The position numbers and the translations under genes are program-made. Below the pieces are notes generated by a model. The model saw only the letters and a list, made by a program, of their open reading frames with translations. It was not told the origin of the DNA and ran no database searches. This document shows positions 33,959 through 42,480 of a DNA stretch of 64,000 bases, piece after piece. The DNA lies in assembly GCA_022574595.1 (NCBI GenBank), contig JACZRS010000010.1, positions 89,954 through 153,953 on the forward strand. Direction: 5' to 3'. The DNA is from Planctomycetota bacterium. Its GTDB lineage: Bacteria; Planctomycetota; Phycisphaerae; Phycisphaerales; SM1A02. The first letter of the stretch is position 1; the number at the start of each line of letters is the position of its first letter.

Positions 33959-35146
33959 ATGAATCTTAAAAACAAACTTGTTAGTGTTCTGAGATTGAGG
34001 CGCAGGGGTATGCGATCATTTACCCTAGTCGAAGCAGTTATATCAACTGTAATCGTAGGGATTATGTTTGTTGCTGCAATGAGCGTTCTAGGCGCTACTG
34101 CTGTTTCAAAACGAAGTACGCAGCAGCAGGCACTTGGGTATTCCTTAGCTCAAGATTTAATGAACGAGATTCTGATTCAACCTTATGAAGACCCAACACA
34201 AACAGCAGTATTCGGTCGAGAATCAGGCGAAGGTGGAGTCAATCGCATAGATTTTGATGATGTCGATGACTATGAAAGTTGGTCAGCTACTCCGCCAGAA
34301 GATAAGAATGGTACTTCACTTACAGGATACGATCAATGGACGCGATCTGTTGATATCAGCTTTGTAAAACCCACCGATCTACAAACCGAATTACTCTCAC
34401 GAACAGGCGTAAAACGTATTGCGGTTACAGTATCACGTGATGGCATAGTAGCAACGCAGCTCATTGCCATCCGCACTCACGCATGGCCAATGAATCGCAA
34501 GGACCCTGGGATTGTCGTCCTGTTTGTCGTAGATGATACTGCAAGTCTGACAAGCCAAGAGAAAGCTAAGCAATTACTCATGAAATCATGGGGATTCACG
34601 GTAATGCTTATGGGAGCAACAGAATCACAAGCTAATCTTGATGCAGCAACTGTTGATGCCAATGTAGCCTACATTTCACAAGATATTAATGATTCGGATT
34701 TAGATACAAAATTGCTCTACACATTAATAGGCGTAGTTAATGAGGAAGCGAACCTTGGGTCTGAGTTTGGCTTTGCCGATTCTTGGACCGATGGAAACTC
34801 AAACAATATCCAGATAGTGGATAATTCACATTACGTCACAAATGAGCTGAGTCATGGTACTCTCCAAATTCTCAACTCATCTCAGCCCGGTCACATGCTA
34901 TCTTGGCCTTACGCTCCGGGCTTACAAACCCTAGGTCGAAGTTGGGATGAAAGTGATAAATTATACCGCCGCTCCCTAGCAGTGATTGAGGTTGGCAGTG
35001 AGTTATATGGTGGAGAGTTTGCAACAGGCAGGCGCGTAAGATTGCCCTGGGGACTTCCAGGTTTTGATGTCGGCGAACTTAACAAGAATGGTTTAGACAT
35101 AATGAGGCGGACTATCGAATGGGCAGCTAGTAAGGAGCAGCCATGA
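33959..35146 (+). CDS. Minor pseudopilin (GspI-like) fused to a ThuA/GATase-like domain
   Basis: The first 150 residues look like GspI: signal RRGMRSFTLVEAVISTVIVG with serine before the cleavage site, glutamate at +5, then VSKRSTQQQALGYSLAQDLMNEIL. From about residue 180 a second domain begins: GIVVLFVVDDTASLTSQEKAK, WGFTVMLMGATES, VAYISQDINDSDL, EEANLGSEFGF and IVDNSHYVTNEL. It ends in GLDIMRRTIEWAAS. This looks like the ThuA/class I glutamine amidotransferase-like fold found in many planctomycete secreted proteins, without an obvious catalytic cysteine. A pseudopilin carrying such a domain is odd. It overlaps the next gene by four bases. Confidence 0.72.
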   Translation: MNLKNKLVSVLRLRRRGMRSFTLVEAVISTVIVGIMFVAAMSVLGATAVSKRSTQQQALGYSLAQDLMNEILIQPYEDPTQTAVFGRESGEGGVNRIDFDDVDDYESWSATPPEDKNGTSLTGYDQWTRSVDISFVKPTDLQTELLSRTGVKRIAVTVSRDGIVATQLIAIRTHAWPMNRKDPGIVVLFVVDDTASLTSQEKAKQLLMKSWGFTVMLMGATESQANLDAATVDANVAYISQDINDSDLDTKLLYTLIGVVNEEANLGSEFGFADSWTDGNSNNIQIVDNSHYVTNELSHGTLQILNSSQPGHMLSWPYAPGLQTLGRSWDESDKLYRRSLAVIEVGSELYGGEFATGRRVRLPWGLPGFDVGELNKNGLDIMRRTIEWAASKEQP

Positions 35147-35610
35147 TTCGTAACAATACATGCTTCTATTATGGCGCCAGACGAGGATCATCCTATTTAT
35201 TGATCCTTAGTGTATCCATGATAATTGCTTTGATTGGCTTATCAGGTCTTATCGCTGCGCGAATTGACCACAAAATTGCTACGACTACATCCGATGCAAC
35301 TGAAGCTCGTTTTTACGCTCTTGCAGCTATTGAATTGGGAATATTTGCAATTGATGCGGACCCACTTAACTGGCGGATGGCGATTCATAACGGGGCACTA
35401 CCTGTGGATATGCCAATTGGCAATGGATCATTATCGCTATTAATTGTTGATCCATTTGACAATGATTTGCTAAACGATTCTTCAGAGTCAATACTGATGA
35501 CAGGAATTGGTGCTAAAGGGATCGCAAGACACAAGGTACAAGTCACAGTGGTCTTTACAGGTGGAGTAACCAGCTTTATGCCCGGCAGTTGGAAGCAGGT
35601 CGTCGACTAA
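35143..35610 (+). CDS. GspK/PilX-like minor pseudopilin
   Basis: This 155-residue protein has the N-terminus ARRGSSYLLILSVSMIIALIG, the basic leader and hydrophobic helix of GspK/PilX-type proteins. As in GspK the conserved +5 glutamate is missing. An ATEARFYALAAIELGIFAI helix follows, the usual EAxYxAxAGxE-like region. It is much shorter than GspK (about 300 residues), so the large tip domain is lacking. It is the last gene of the operon and ends 11 bases from the convergent HD-GYP gene. Confidence 0.7.
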   Translation: MIRNNTCFYYGARRGSSYLLILSVSMIIALIGLSGLIAARIDHKIATTTSDATEARFYALAAIELGIFAIDADPLNWRMAIHNGALPVDMPIGNGSLSLLIVDPFDNDLLNDSSESILMTGIGAKGIARHKVQVTVVFTGGVTSFMPGSWKQVVD

Positions 35611-35620
35611 AATGATTTAT

Positions 35621-37237
35621 TTATGCGGCTTTATTATCTTGAGCCCTATGCTGAGCGACAAGAGCATCATAGCTGCTTAGATCCATAGTCAAGAATATCT
35701 CTGCAAATGCAGGATCAAATTGTTTGCCTGTACAATTTGCAATCTCTTGAAGAACTTGATTCCTTGGCAGAGCTGATCGGTACCTTCGATCAGAACTCAT
35801 GGCATCAAACGCATCAACAACAGCTAATAAACGACCCATGCGCGGGATGTCTTCACCATCAAGCTTATGAGGATAACCATAGCCATCCCATCGTTCGTGG
35901 TGATAAAGTACGCCTGGTAATATATCTTCTAACGGCGCTATGTCCTTCAATATGTCGTAGCCGATTTGCGGGTGAAGCTTAATGATTTCATATTCTTCAT
36001 CGGTAAGTTTTCCATCCTTACCCAATACAGCTTCCGGTACACCAATCTTTCCTACATCATGAACCAATCCCGCAATACGCACTCGCTCTGCATAAGCTTT
36101 GTCCATTCCGCATGCTAGCGCCAATTGTGACCCCAATAGCGCAACTCGCTCAGAGTGGCCATAGGTATATGGGTCCTTGGCATCAATCGCAGAAGTAAGA
36201 GCCTTTAGAGTACCTAAGAATAATGCACGCTGCTCGCTATACATGGCTACGGTATTTAAGAATGCGCCTAAGTAGTCAGCGGCTGCATCAAGTAGCTGCG
36301 TATCTACACTACTAGCTTCGGTGTCTAGACCTCGTTTGTTGCCGGCTAAAAGTAAACCGATTCGGCGATCAGCACAAGCAATTGGCTTTGCCAGAACTTG
36401 TGATTGCACTAGAGCGGCAAGCTCGTGGTCTTCTTGCGTAAGAACTTCGCAATGGTTATCTGAATCCGCATTGACAATTCGTGCGGTAGCCAATTGATCA
36501 AATAGCTGCATTGATCCAGGAATTGATCCTGAAGAAATAAGGGTTTCGGTAAGCTCTGGTATGGAATTATCTGAAATTAGTTTTATAGCCACCCAGCCAT
36601 AGTCAATTGTATCTTGCAAAAAATCACAAGCCATGCGAACGAATTCGATTGGGTCGCCAAGACATGTCATTGATTGGCTTAGTTTATAGAGCAAACTGAT
36701 TTGTTCAAAAGCGTGTGCCAATTGGCCAGAAAAATCGTGAAGTGCAGCGTCCCCGTCCTTGATCTTTGCCAGGTCCGTATGCATCCAATTAAGAGTTAAG
36801 CAGATGTTATTTAAATCGCTTGCCTTGTATCGTGCGATGGGAATTAATGCATCAATGGCAGCTTCAATATCAATACTTGCTGATTGACAAAAGTCGGAAA
36901 ATTGCTTTGCTTCAAACAGATCGTCACTTAGTATCAAGATTGCAATGAAAGTATTTTTTCGTTGCACTGAATTATCTTCAATGAATAAAGTCCATACATC
37001 TTCGACTAATTCGATTGGCTCTTGTTTGCTCTTCTTTTTCCAAACCTCAAAAGTCTTGGATATTGTGCTGCAAAGTAATTTCGAACGTAACCATGTATCA
37101 GCAGCGCCAAAGCCTTCCGGTTTGGATGTGCATGCACCCGATTCATCGAGCCGCCATACCGGCAGACCAAGCTCTCGGCAACGACCCGTAAGAAGCTGCG
37201 GAGCTGGTGAATTATTGCTCACACCGGTATTTGACAT
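35621..37237 (-). CDS. HD-GYP domain protein (putative c-di-GMP phosphodiesterase)
   Basis: This 538-residue protein has a C-terminal HD-GYP domain (about residues 345-530). It carries the helix start YGHSERVALLG, the metal pair in GLVHDVGKIGVPE, HPQIGYDIL, HHERWDGYGYP (intact GYP) and VVDAFDAMSSDRRYR. Such domains hydrolyse c-di-GMP. The N-terminal two-thirds holds a GAF-like segment around residues 170-330. No membrane helix is seen. The preceding response regulator overlaps its start, so the pair is probably a phosphorelay output to c-di-GMP. Lying directly beside the assembly operon, it may adjust that machine. Confidence 0.88.
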   Translation of the reverse strand: MSNTGVSNNSPAPQLLTGRCRELGLPVWRLDESGACTSKPEGFGAADTWLRSKLLCSTISKTFEVWKKKSKQEPIELVEDVWTLFIEDNSVQRKNTFIAILILSDDLFEAKQFSDFCQSASIDIEAAIDALIPIARYKASDLNNICLTLNWMHTDLAKIKDGDAALHDFSGQLAHAFEQISLLYKLSQSMTCLGDPIEFVRMACDFLQDTIDYGWVAIKLISDNSIPELTETLISSGSIPGSMQLFDQLATARIVNADSDNHCEVLTQEDHELAALVQSQVLAKPIACADRRIGLLLAGNKRGLDTEASSVDTQLLDAAADYLGAFLNTVAMYSEQRALFLGTLKALTSAIDAKDPYTYGHSERVALLGSQLALACGMDKAYAERVRIAGLVHDVGKIGVPEAVLGKDGKLTDEEYEIIKLHPQIGYDILKDIAPLEDILPGVLYHHERWDGYGYPHKLDGEDIPRMGRLLAVVDAFDAMSSDRRYRSALPRNQVLQEIANCTGKQFDPAFAEIFLTMDLSSYDALVAQHRAQDNKAA

Positions 37238-37656
37238 TATGCAGCGCTCAGTCCTTTATCACATTGATCAATAGTTTCGTCTGTACGCGAATGCAGCAAT
37301 TCCTGGATCTTTAAGATCAAGTGCTTTGGACTGAATGGCTTATCCAGGAAGCAGCAAATATTGGTCTTGGCAATTTCTTCTGTAGGTATTTTGTGAGCTC
37401 GCGCAGTTAGCATTATCACGGGTATCTTCGATGTAGCAGAATTGCTCGCTAAGTGTTGGCAGAATTCCAAGCCATCCATACCCGGCATTTGATAATCACT
37501 AACAATCAGAGATGGATGGTGTTCGCAAGCCAGTTCATACGCAGCTTTACCATTGCTTGCGGTCAATACCGTAAATCCTACTTGACTTAGCTTCAGATTC
37601 AACATGTGACGGATCGGTGGTTCATCGTCAGCAATAAGTATCGTCAGAGGATTCAT
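37237..37656 (-). CDS. Single-domain response regulator
   Basis: This 139-residue CheY-like receiver has the acidic pair in ILIADDEPPIRHML, phospho-acceptor aspartate in LIVSDYQMPGMDGLEF, threonine in VIMLTAR and lysine in FLDKPFSP. There is no output domain. It is translationally coupled to the HD-GYP protein and could receive phosphate from the PAS sensor kinase at the far end of the secretion operon, the nearest kinase in the window (inference). Confidence 0.9.
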   Translation of the reverse strand: MNPLTILIADDEPPIRHMLNLKLSQVGFTVLTASNGKAAYELACEHHPSLIVSDYQMPGMDGLEFCQHLASNSATSKIPVIMLTARAHKIPTEEIAKTNICCFLDKPFSPKHLILKIQELLHSRTDETIDQCDKGLSAA

Positions 37657-37951
37657 CGAGATGGCCCATTTCTTACCGGACGTTCAAGTCTTCACATAAA
37701 GCGCAAAGGCATAGCGCACTCTATTTATCTTTATCGTCATACAGGGGAAGTTCGTTAAGCACCGTAGCTCGACTGAAGGCCATACATGGCGTTTTATTCA
37801 TGCATTTGTGTTGGCAAGAGGATTATCGGATTGCCGTCTAGTGGTATTGAAACTCCCAAACTATACTTTGAATATACCCCATATACCTCGAGCACATTTC
37901 GCTGAGCTTGCCAGAGTATGCGTGGCTAACAATCTGATACCATAGAACGCA

Positions 37952-38656
37952 ATGGCTTCGAAGAATGATCAAGTAATTTGCCAACATCTTGAAGGTGCTT
38001 CTGCGAAGCTATTTGAGAAATACGCAGACATACTACGTGAGTATGTGCGTGGGCGCCATGGTGTGTATGCGCTATACAAAGGTGATCGGCTTTATTACGT
38101 AGGACTTGCTAAGAACCTTCGAGGAAGAATAAATAGACATCTAAGTGATAAACACAAGCGAAGATGGGACCACTTCAGCATCTACATCACTATCAACCAC
38201 AAGCACATTAAAGAGCTTGAAACTCTTGTTATCCGCATGATAAAACCAAAGGGCAACAAGCAGCGAGGTAAATTCATTAAGTCCGAAAATTTGAAATTAC
38301 AGCTGGCACGTGATATTCGTAAAAAACAGAGTGATGAACGTGCCAAACTGCTAGGCAAAGATCGCAGACAATCTACGGGAAAACCTAAAAGATCATCCAA
38401 ATCAAATAACAACGATGACAATGGATCGCTAGCTCCATTTATTAGCAAAGGCTTTGCAGTTCGCGGCAACTACAAATCAAAGATATACAAAGCACGAGTC
38501 TTCAAAAACGGCTGGATTAGATTCGGCAAATATTTATACAAATCACCATCCGGCGCAGGAAAAGCAGCACGAAAGCAAAGAACGAACGGATGGACATTTT
38601 GGCAATACCAACGTTCACCAGGTGATTGGGTTTCTTTGAAAGCATTAAGGAAATAG
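37952..38656 (+). CDS. GIY-YIG nuclease domain fused to a RAMA-like domain
   Basis: This 234-residue basic protein has a GIY-YIG fold at about residues 32-105: GVYALYKGDRLYYVGLAKNL with both signature strands, the arginine in LRGRINRHL and the glutamate in IKELETLVIRM. A lysine-rich linker (about 115-155) leads to a C-terminal domain of about 75 residues. Its IRFGKYLYKSPSGAGKAA, then TNGWTFWQY pattern matches RAMA (restriction enzyme adenine methylase associated) domains, proposed to read modified DNA. The combination suggests a nuclease guided by DNA modification. No methyltransferase or restriction subunit is adjacent, so it is an orphan here. UvrC and SLX1 are excluded by the missing partner domains. 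Confidence 0.75.
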   Translation: MASKNDQVICQHLEGASAKLFEKYADILREYVRGRHGVYALYKGDRLYYVGLAKNLRGRINRHLSDKHKRRWDHFSIYITINHKHIKELETLVIRMIKPKGNKQRGKFIKSENLKLQLARDIRKKQSDERAKLLGKDRRQSTGKPKRSSKSNNNDDNGSLAPFISKGFAVRGNYKSKIYKARVFKNGWIRFGKYLYKSPSGAGKAARKQRTNGWTFWQYQRSPGDWVSLKALRK

Positions 38657-38673
38657 GCAAGTTGGGATCATGG

Positions 38674-38724
38674 TGCCATGATGCCTTAATGCCTTGTTGC
38701 CATCTTCACTAATGCCTAGTGCCT
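38674..38724. repeat. Degenerate 8-bp tandem repeat
   Basis: TGCC recurs at 38674, 38682, 38690 and 38698 with an exact 8-base period (units of the form TGCCWTNN), then irregularly at 38713 and 38720. It fills the space between two convergent genes. This is a short tandem array, not a hairpin terminator. Confidence 0.55.
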
Positions 38725-38729
38725 TCTTT

Positions 38730-41237
38730 CTACCCACACGGGCCCCAGTTGGCGAAGAGGATTAGTAGATCAGCGGTGTTGACGGCTCCACTTCCATCAA
38801 AATCTGCTGTTCCGGGGGTACCCCATTGAGCAAAGAGTGCTAATAAATCGTTTGTGTTAACAGTTCCGCTGCTATCCAGATCCCATGGGCAGGGAGAAGG
38901 GGGATCGCAGGGGGCAAATGGTGGCGGGTCGCCCTTGGCGGTCCAGGCGAGCTTGAACGCTTCCCAGTCGGCGCAGTCGATGTCGTTATCTAGATCGGCA
39001 TCGAAGATCAGACACGTCACATCGCCCGGCTCAACATCCGGCCCCGTGAAGCAGTTGGCGAACGCATCTGCATCCAACTCGTCCACACCGCCGTCATCGT
39101 TGAAGTCACCGGCAACATAGACCAGATACGTCAGTACGCCAGCGCCGAGTGTCTGCCAATGCGACGTGATCGCGTAGACGATTTGGCCATCGACAATAAG
39201 ATCATTGATCGGCGTGTCGCCAGCGTGATGCGCCGCCAGAAGGGACGGCGAAGTGGGGTCCGAGACGTCAAATACCTCCAACGCTTGGGAACCAAGCACA
39301 TCACCGTGCACGCCCATGTAGGCACGGTCGCTCCTTGCAGCTACAGCGCTGCCCTCAACGGTGGTACTCGAGCCGGAGCCCTCACCGTAGTAGCCCAGCT
39401 CAACGGGCTCGGCCGGGTTCGACACATCCAAAATGTGCAGACCTGGGAGGCTTTCGATGCCCGCAAGAACAATAAACTTGTCCGCCCTGTAGAGGATGTT
39501 CCCGTCGAGCGCCAAGTCCAGGCTTGATTGGGGAGGTTCCGGAGGCGTCAGCGGACCCGAATGGAACACCACGAAAGGCCCAAACGGGTCAATCACGTCA
39601 ACGGCGAGCGTTGCGGTGTCTCTGGCGACGTGCGCAAACCCCCCACCAGACGCGATCGTTCTCGGTAGGGCGGTAGCTCCGCTGATGTTCACGGCCCCCA
39701 CGTCAACGATGTTCTGCAGGTCGCTCACGTCGAAGTTCACGAGAAACGCCCCCGGGATCGTGCCAACGTGAACGATGTTCTCGTGTTCGGGGTCGAGGGA
39801 CAGGCCCACCGCACGTGGTCCGGGAAATGGAAATGTCCCGGCCAGCATCGGGCTCGCCGGGTCCGCCACGTCCAGAACCTTGAGCCCCGTGTATCCCGCG
39901 GCGACGTAAGCCAAGTCGTCGCGCACCGCGATCCCCCACGATTTCGGTCCGGTCGGAAACGCCCCAACGACCTCTGGCGCCCTGGCGTCCGAGACATCCA
40001 CCACACTTACCCCATAGCGCTGATCGGTGACGTACAGCCACCCGGAATCGAGCGCCCCCTGCTGCATGATGGCGGGCGAAAAGAACCCGCCAATTGGGGC
40101 CACATTCTCCGGGTCGGAGGCGTCCAGTATGATCAGTCCCTGGCGCTCGTCCTGGAGGTAGACGGTCGTCCCCACGACCGTCAGCCCTGTAGCGGACACA
40201 CTCTCCGACCAATATTCCCCCAATTGCGTCGGTGACGTGGGATCGATGGCGATGTCAAAGACAACAAGTTGGCGGCGGAGCAAGTCGTCGAATGGCGCAT
40301 GCCGTAACGAGACGTAGAGACGACCGCCCGAAACTTCCACTTCGTTCACCCACCCGTTCACCCCTTGCGGCCCGGCGTCCTGCGTCCACATTCCGGCCAC
40401 GAAAGGCGCCTCATGGTTGGAAATGTCAACCACGATCAAGCGCGACTCGTTCTCCGGAGAGTGCTTGTACCCCGTGACGTAGAGGAAGTTCCCTTCATCC
40501 AACGCGAGTCCCATAAACGTGCCATTAACATCCTCCAGCTCAGGAATCGGCAGCCAGACGCCGTTCGGATCGCCGTTTTCCGTCAGGTCGGTGATCTTGA
40601 TTCCACCCTCGTTCGTTGTGGTGTAGAACAAATCCCCCGATATCAACATCGTAGTGCCACCCGCATTGACCAGGCCGCAGCCCGTAATAACGGGATTCTC
40701 AAGATCAGTGATATCGAAACATCCAGGAACGACGTTTTCTTGGTTCGATTGATGCACGTATGCAATGTTGCCGTAAAGATGTACAGATTCGTACGGCGCG
40801 CCTGTCCCCGGACCGTTGGATCCCCCCCCGTTCGCCGCCGTGACGACGACCGGGTCGCTGGGGTCGGTCACGTCGACAATCGAAAACTGCCCTGGCATGC
40901 CCGCGGCAATGAAGGCGTAGCCGTCGCGGAGTTTGATGTCGCGGATTACGCCGCCACCGAGCTCGGGCGTGCCGACGATTGTTGAGCCGAGTTCGATGAT
41001 GTTGGCTGGGTCGGTCACATCGAGGATCACCAGGCGCACGCCGCTGCCGATGTAGGCGAGTGTCTGTTTGCCGTTTTGCTCGATCACAACCGCGTCCACT
41101 GATCCACCCCAGGCGCCGATCTGGCGAATCTGTAAGTCGGGCTGGGCTTGTGAGGGTGTTGATATGGCGGATATGGTAAGGAGTGTAAGAATCGCAGCCA
41201 TCGGTAAACGACGGGTGATGGTGTGCTTGTTTGACAT
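38730..41237 (-). CDS. Secreted LVIVD-repeat protein with dockerin-like C-terminus
   Basis: This 835-residue exported protein has a signal peptide (PMAAILTLLTISAISTPSQA) followed by many LVIVD-type beta-propeller repeats with the repeated phrase VxDVSDPxxPxxxG (for example VLDVADPASPMLAGTF, ILDVSNPAEPVELGYY). From about residue 700 calcium-binding dockerin-like pairs occur: GDFNDDGGVDELDADAF, DADLDNDIDCADWEAF, DLDSSGTVNTNDLLALF and DFDGSGAVNTADLLILF. This tail is typical of Phycisphaerae surface proteins. The gene is much richer in GC than the secretion operon to its left. A surface adhesion or scaffold role is likely, but ligands are unknown. Confidence 0.85.
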   Translation of the reverse strand: MSNKHTITRRLPMAAILTLLTISAISTPSQAQPDLQIRQIGAWGGSVDAVVIEQNGKQTLAYIGSGVRLVILDVTDPANIIELGSTIVGTPELGGGVIRDIKLRDGYAFIAAGMPGQFSIVDVTDPSDPVVVTAANGGGSNGPGTGAPYESVHLYGNIAYVHQSNQENVVPGCFDITDLENPVITGCGLVNAGGTTMLISGDLFYTTTNEGGIKITDLTENGDPNGVWLPIPELEDVNGTFMGLALDEGNFLYVTGYKHSPENESRLIVVDISNHEAPFVAGMWTQDAGPQGVNGWVNEVEVSGGRLYVSLRHAPFDDLLRRQLVVFDIAIDPTSPTQLGEYWSESVSATGLTVVGTTVYLQDERQGLIILDASDPENVAPIGGFFSPAIMQQGALDSGWLYVTDQRYGVSVVDVSDARAPEVVGAFPTGPKSWGIAVRDDLAYVAAGYTGLKVLDVADPASPMLAGTFPFPGPRAVGLSLDPEHENIVHVGTIPGAFLVNFDVSDLQNIVDVGAVNISGATALPRTIASGGGFAHVARDTATLAVDVIDPFGPFVVFHSGPLTPPEPPQSSLDLALDGNILYRADKFIVLAGIESLPGLHILDVSNPAEPVELGYYGEGSGSSTTVEGSAVAARSDRAYMGVHGDVLGSQALEVFDVSDPTSPSLLAAHHAGDTPINDLIVDGQIVYAITSHWQTLGAGVLTYLVYVAGDFNDDGGVDELDADAFANCFTGPDVEPGDVTCLIFDADLDNDIDCADWEAFKLAWTAKGDPPPFAPCDPPSPCPWDLDSSGTVNTNDLLALFAQWGTPGTADFDGSGAVNTADLLILFANWGPCG

Positions 41238-41296
41238 GGGGGTCTTGTCCTTTGTGTATAGAGCTTTCAGGGGTCAGGTTGCTTGGAATCCGCCTA

Positions 41297-41330
41297 TGGC
41301 GGGAGTCAGGAGTTCCCGATGGAATCGGGA
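41297..41330. repeat. Hairpin-forming intergenic repeat fragment
   Basis: Upstream of the LVIVD gene, CAGGAGT and the hairpin TCCCGAT (41314-41320) GGA ATCGGGA (41324-41330) follow a CCGCC-TATG-GCGG hairpin at about 41291-41302. Similar CAGGAGT and GGGATC pieces lie downstream of rph. These look like dispersed repeat debris. Confidence 0.4.
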
Positions 41331-41439
41331 TCTCCGCTGCGCTACGACATTGGTGTACAGAGCCGTTGGGGGTTGGTTTGGAGCGGGGAAAAGACCGGGC
41401 CACGCTGGTTGGGCGAGGCTCGGTGGAGGAAAAAAGTAA

Positions 41440-42138
41440 TCAGTTCTTCTTGCGTCTGCGCGATCGCCCGCACACTAAGCCACTGATCCCAAGCAGCGCT
41501 AACGCGCCCGGGGCAGGTACGGGAGTCTTCAGCACGAACGCCAAGTCCCCCTGGTTGTTGTGCCAGCTGGCACCAAAATCACTGGATTGCGCATTAAGGC
41601 CGTCCGCTCCAAAACCAGTCTCCCAGAACCACGTACCATCGGGGCCCAACCCGGTGTCGTTCGTGATCGAGAACCAATACGTCGTCCCAGCGTCCGCGGC
41701 GAAGAACGTAGTCAGCTCCGCAGTGTACATGTACTCATCGAAGCCGAAAAAATCGACACCAGTGTCCGTCCTGGTGAGGTTGCTCAGGCTCGTCGTGAGA
41801 AGGGCATTCCCGGGCAAACCAAGGTCGTCGGCGAAGATGTTGATCGTGAAGTTATCCGGAACGGCCATATTGGCGGGGAGGTAGGCTCCCCAGAACTCGA
41901 TCTGGCCGATTGTCGCAGCCGACCCGAGCGAGAAACTGTCGGCGTGCCGAAAGTTTGCATTGCTACCGCTGGAGTCGGCAAACCAGCCGTTCGCCTGGTC
42001 CGGGAGCTGCGAATACAGAACGAGACCTGCGTTGGCCGTCCCCGCAAACGCGGCGCTGCCAATCAGGCATAGCGTGCCTAGCGCGATTCTGTTTCTTCTT
42101 GCAATTGAGTTTCCTGTCTTCTTCTTTCGTTTGAGCAT
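41440..42138 (-). CDS. PEP-CTERM-type secreted protein
   Basis: This 232-residue secreted protein has a basic signal peptide ending around AFAGTANA, a beta-rich body with DSFSLGSAATIGQIEFWGAY and FTINIFADDLGLPGN, and a C-terminal tail PAPGALALLGISGLV followed by CGRSRRRKKN. The tail is a PEP-CTERM-like sorting signal. It is upstream of and co-directional with the LVIVD gene, separated by about 200 bases, and shares its high GC. Function unknown; probably displayed on the cell surface or in a matrix. Confidence 0.78.
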   Translation of the reverse strand: MLKRKKKTGNSIARRNRIALGTLCLIGSAAFAGTANAGLVLYSQLPDQANGWFADSSGSNANFRHADSFSLGSAATIGQIEFWGAYLPANMAVPDNFTINIFADDLGLPGNALLTTSLSNLTRTDTGVDFFGFDEYMYTAELTTFFAADAGTTYWFSITNDTGLGPDGTWFWETGFGADGLNAQSSDFGASWHNNQGDLAFVLKTPVPAPGALALLGISGLVCGRSRRRKKN

Positions 42139-42196
42139 GATTGCCCTCCTTATAGAGTGAGAAAGTGGTTTGTTAGTCAGCTGTTAAAAATCCTTA

Positions 42197-42224
42197 CGTT
42201 TTCCGTTTTCCGTTTTCCGTTTTC
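42197..42224. repeat. Four tandem copies of a 7-bp unit
   Basis: CGTTTTC occurs four times head to tail (42197-42203, 42204-42210, 42211-42217, 42218-42224) and decays into GGTTTT. It lies upstream of the PEP-CTERM gene. It is a simple-sequence tract that could vary by slippage. Confidence 0.85.
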
Positions 42225-42247
42225 GGTTTTGTTACAAGCATGAATCT

Positions 42248-42311
42248 GCCTCCCCTGCCCCTGTCGATACCCGCCGGACTCTGTCCGGGGTGTCCGGGGG
42301 CCAGGGGAGGC
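42248..42311. repeat. Large GC-rich hairpin between divergent genes
   Basis: GCCTCCCCTG at 42248-42257 pairs perfectly with CAGGGGAGGC at 42302-42311, and a second hairpin (CCGGAC 42274-42279, TCT, GTCCGG 42283-42288) sits inside. It occupies the gap between the PEP-CTERM gene (leftward) and the unknown gene at 42481 (rightward). It could be a dispersed repeat, a structured leader or an operator. Confidence 0.55.
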
Positions 42312-42480
42312 GGGTTGGAGATAGATGAAGCAAGGTACATATAGATCAGCTTACAGGGGTGTAGAACAGGAGGCAATAGATAATTAAAGATTTTATTAAT
42401 AAAAATAATGATATGCAAAGTGGTTAGACTATAGTATGATTGTGAGCTGATTGGTATTTACCCCTAAGGAGGCTGAAAAA

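Noticed and set aside
37952..38656. UvrC or SLX1-type repair nuclease
   Set aside because: UvrC's C-terminal domains and SLX1's RING-like domain are absent; the C-terminus is RAMA-like.
39737..41403. Long open frames on both strands inside the LVIVD gene
   Set aside because: They are shadows in GC-rich coding DNA. The LVIVD frame alone has a signal peptide, repeated domains and dockerin motifs.
42194..42418. 74-codon leftward frame through the heptamer repeat
   Set aside because: Its C-terminal part is only a translation of the CGTTTTC tandem, and it crosses the large hairpin.
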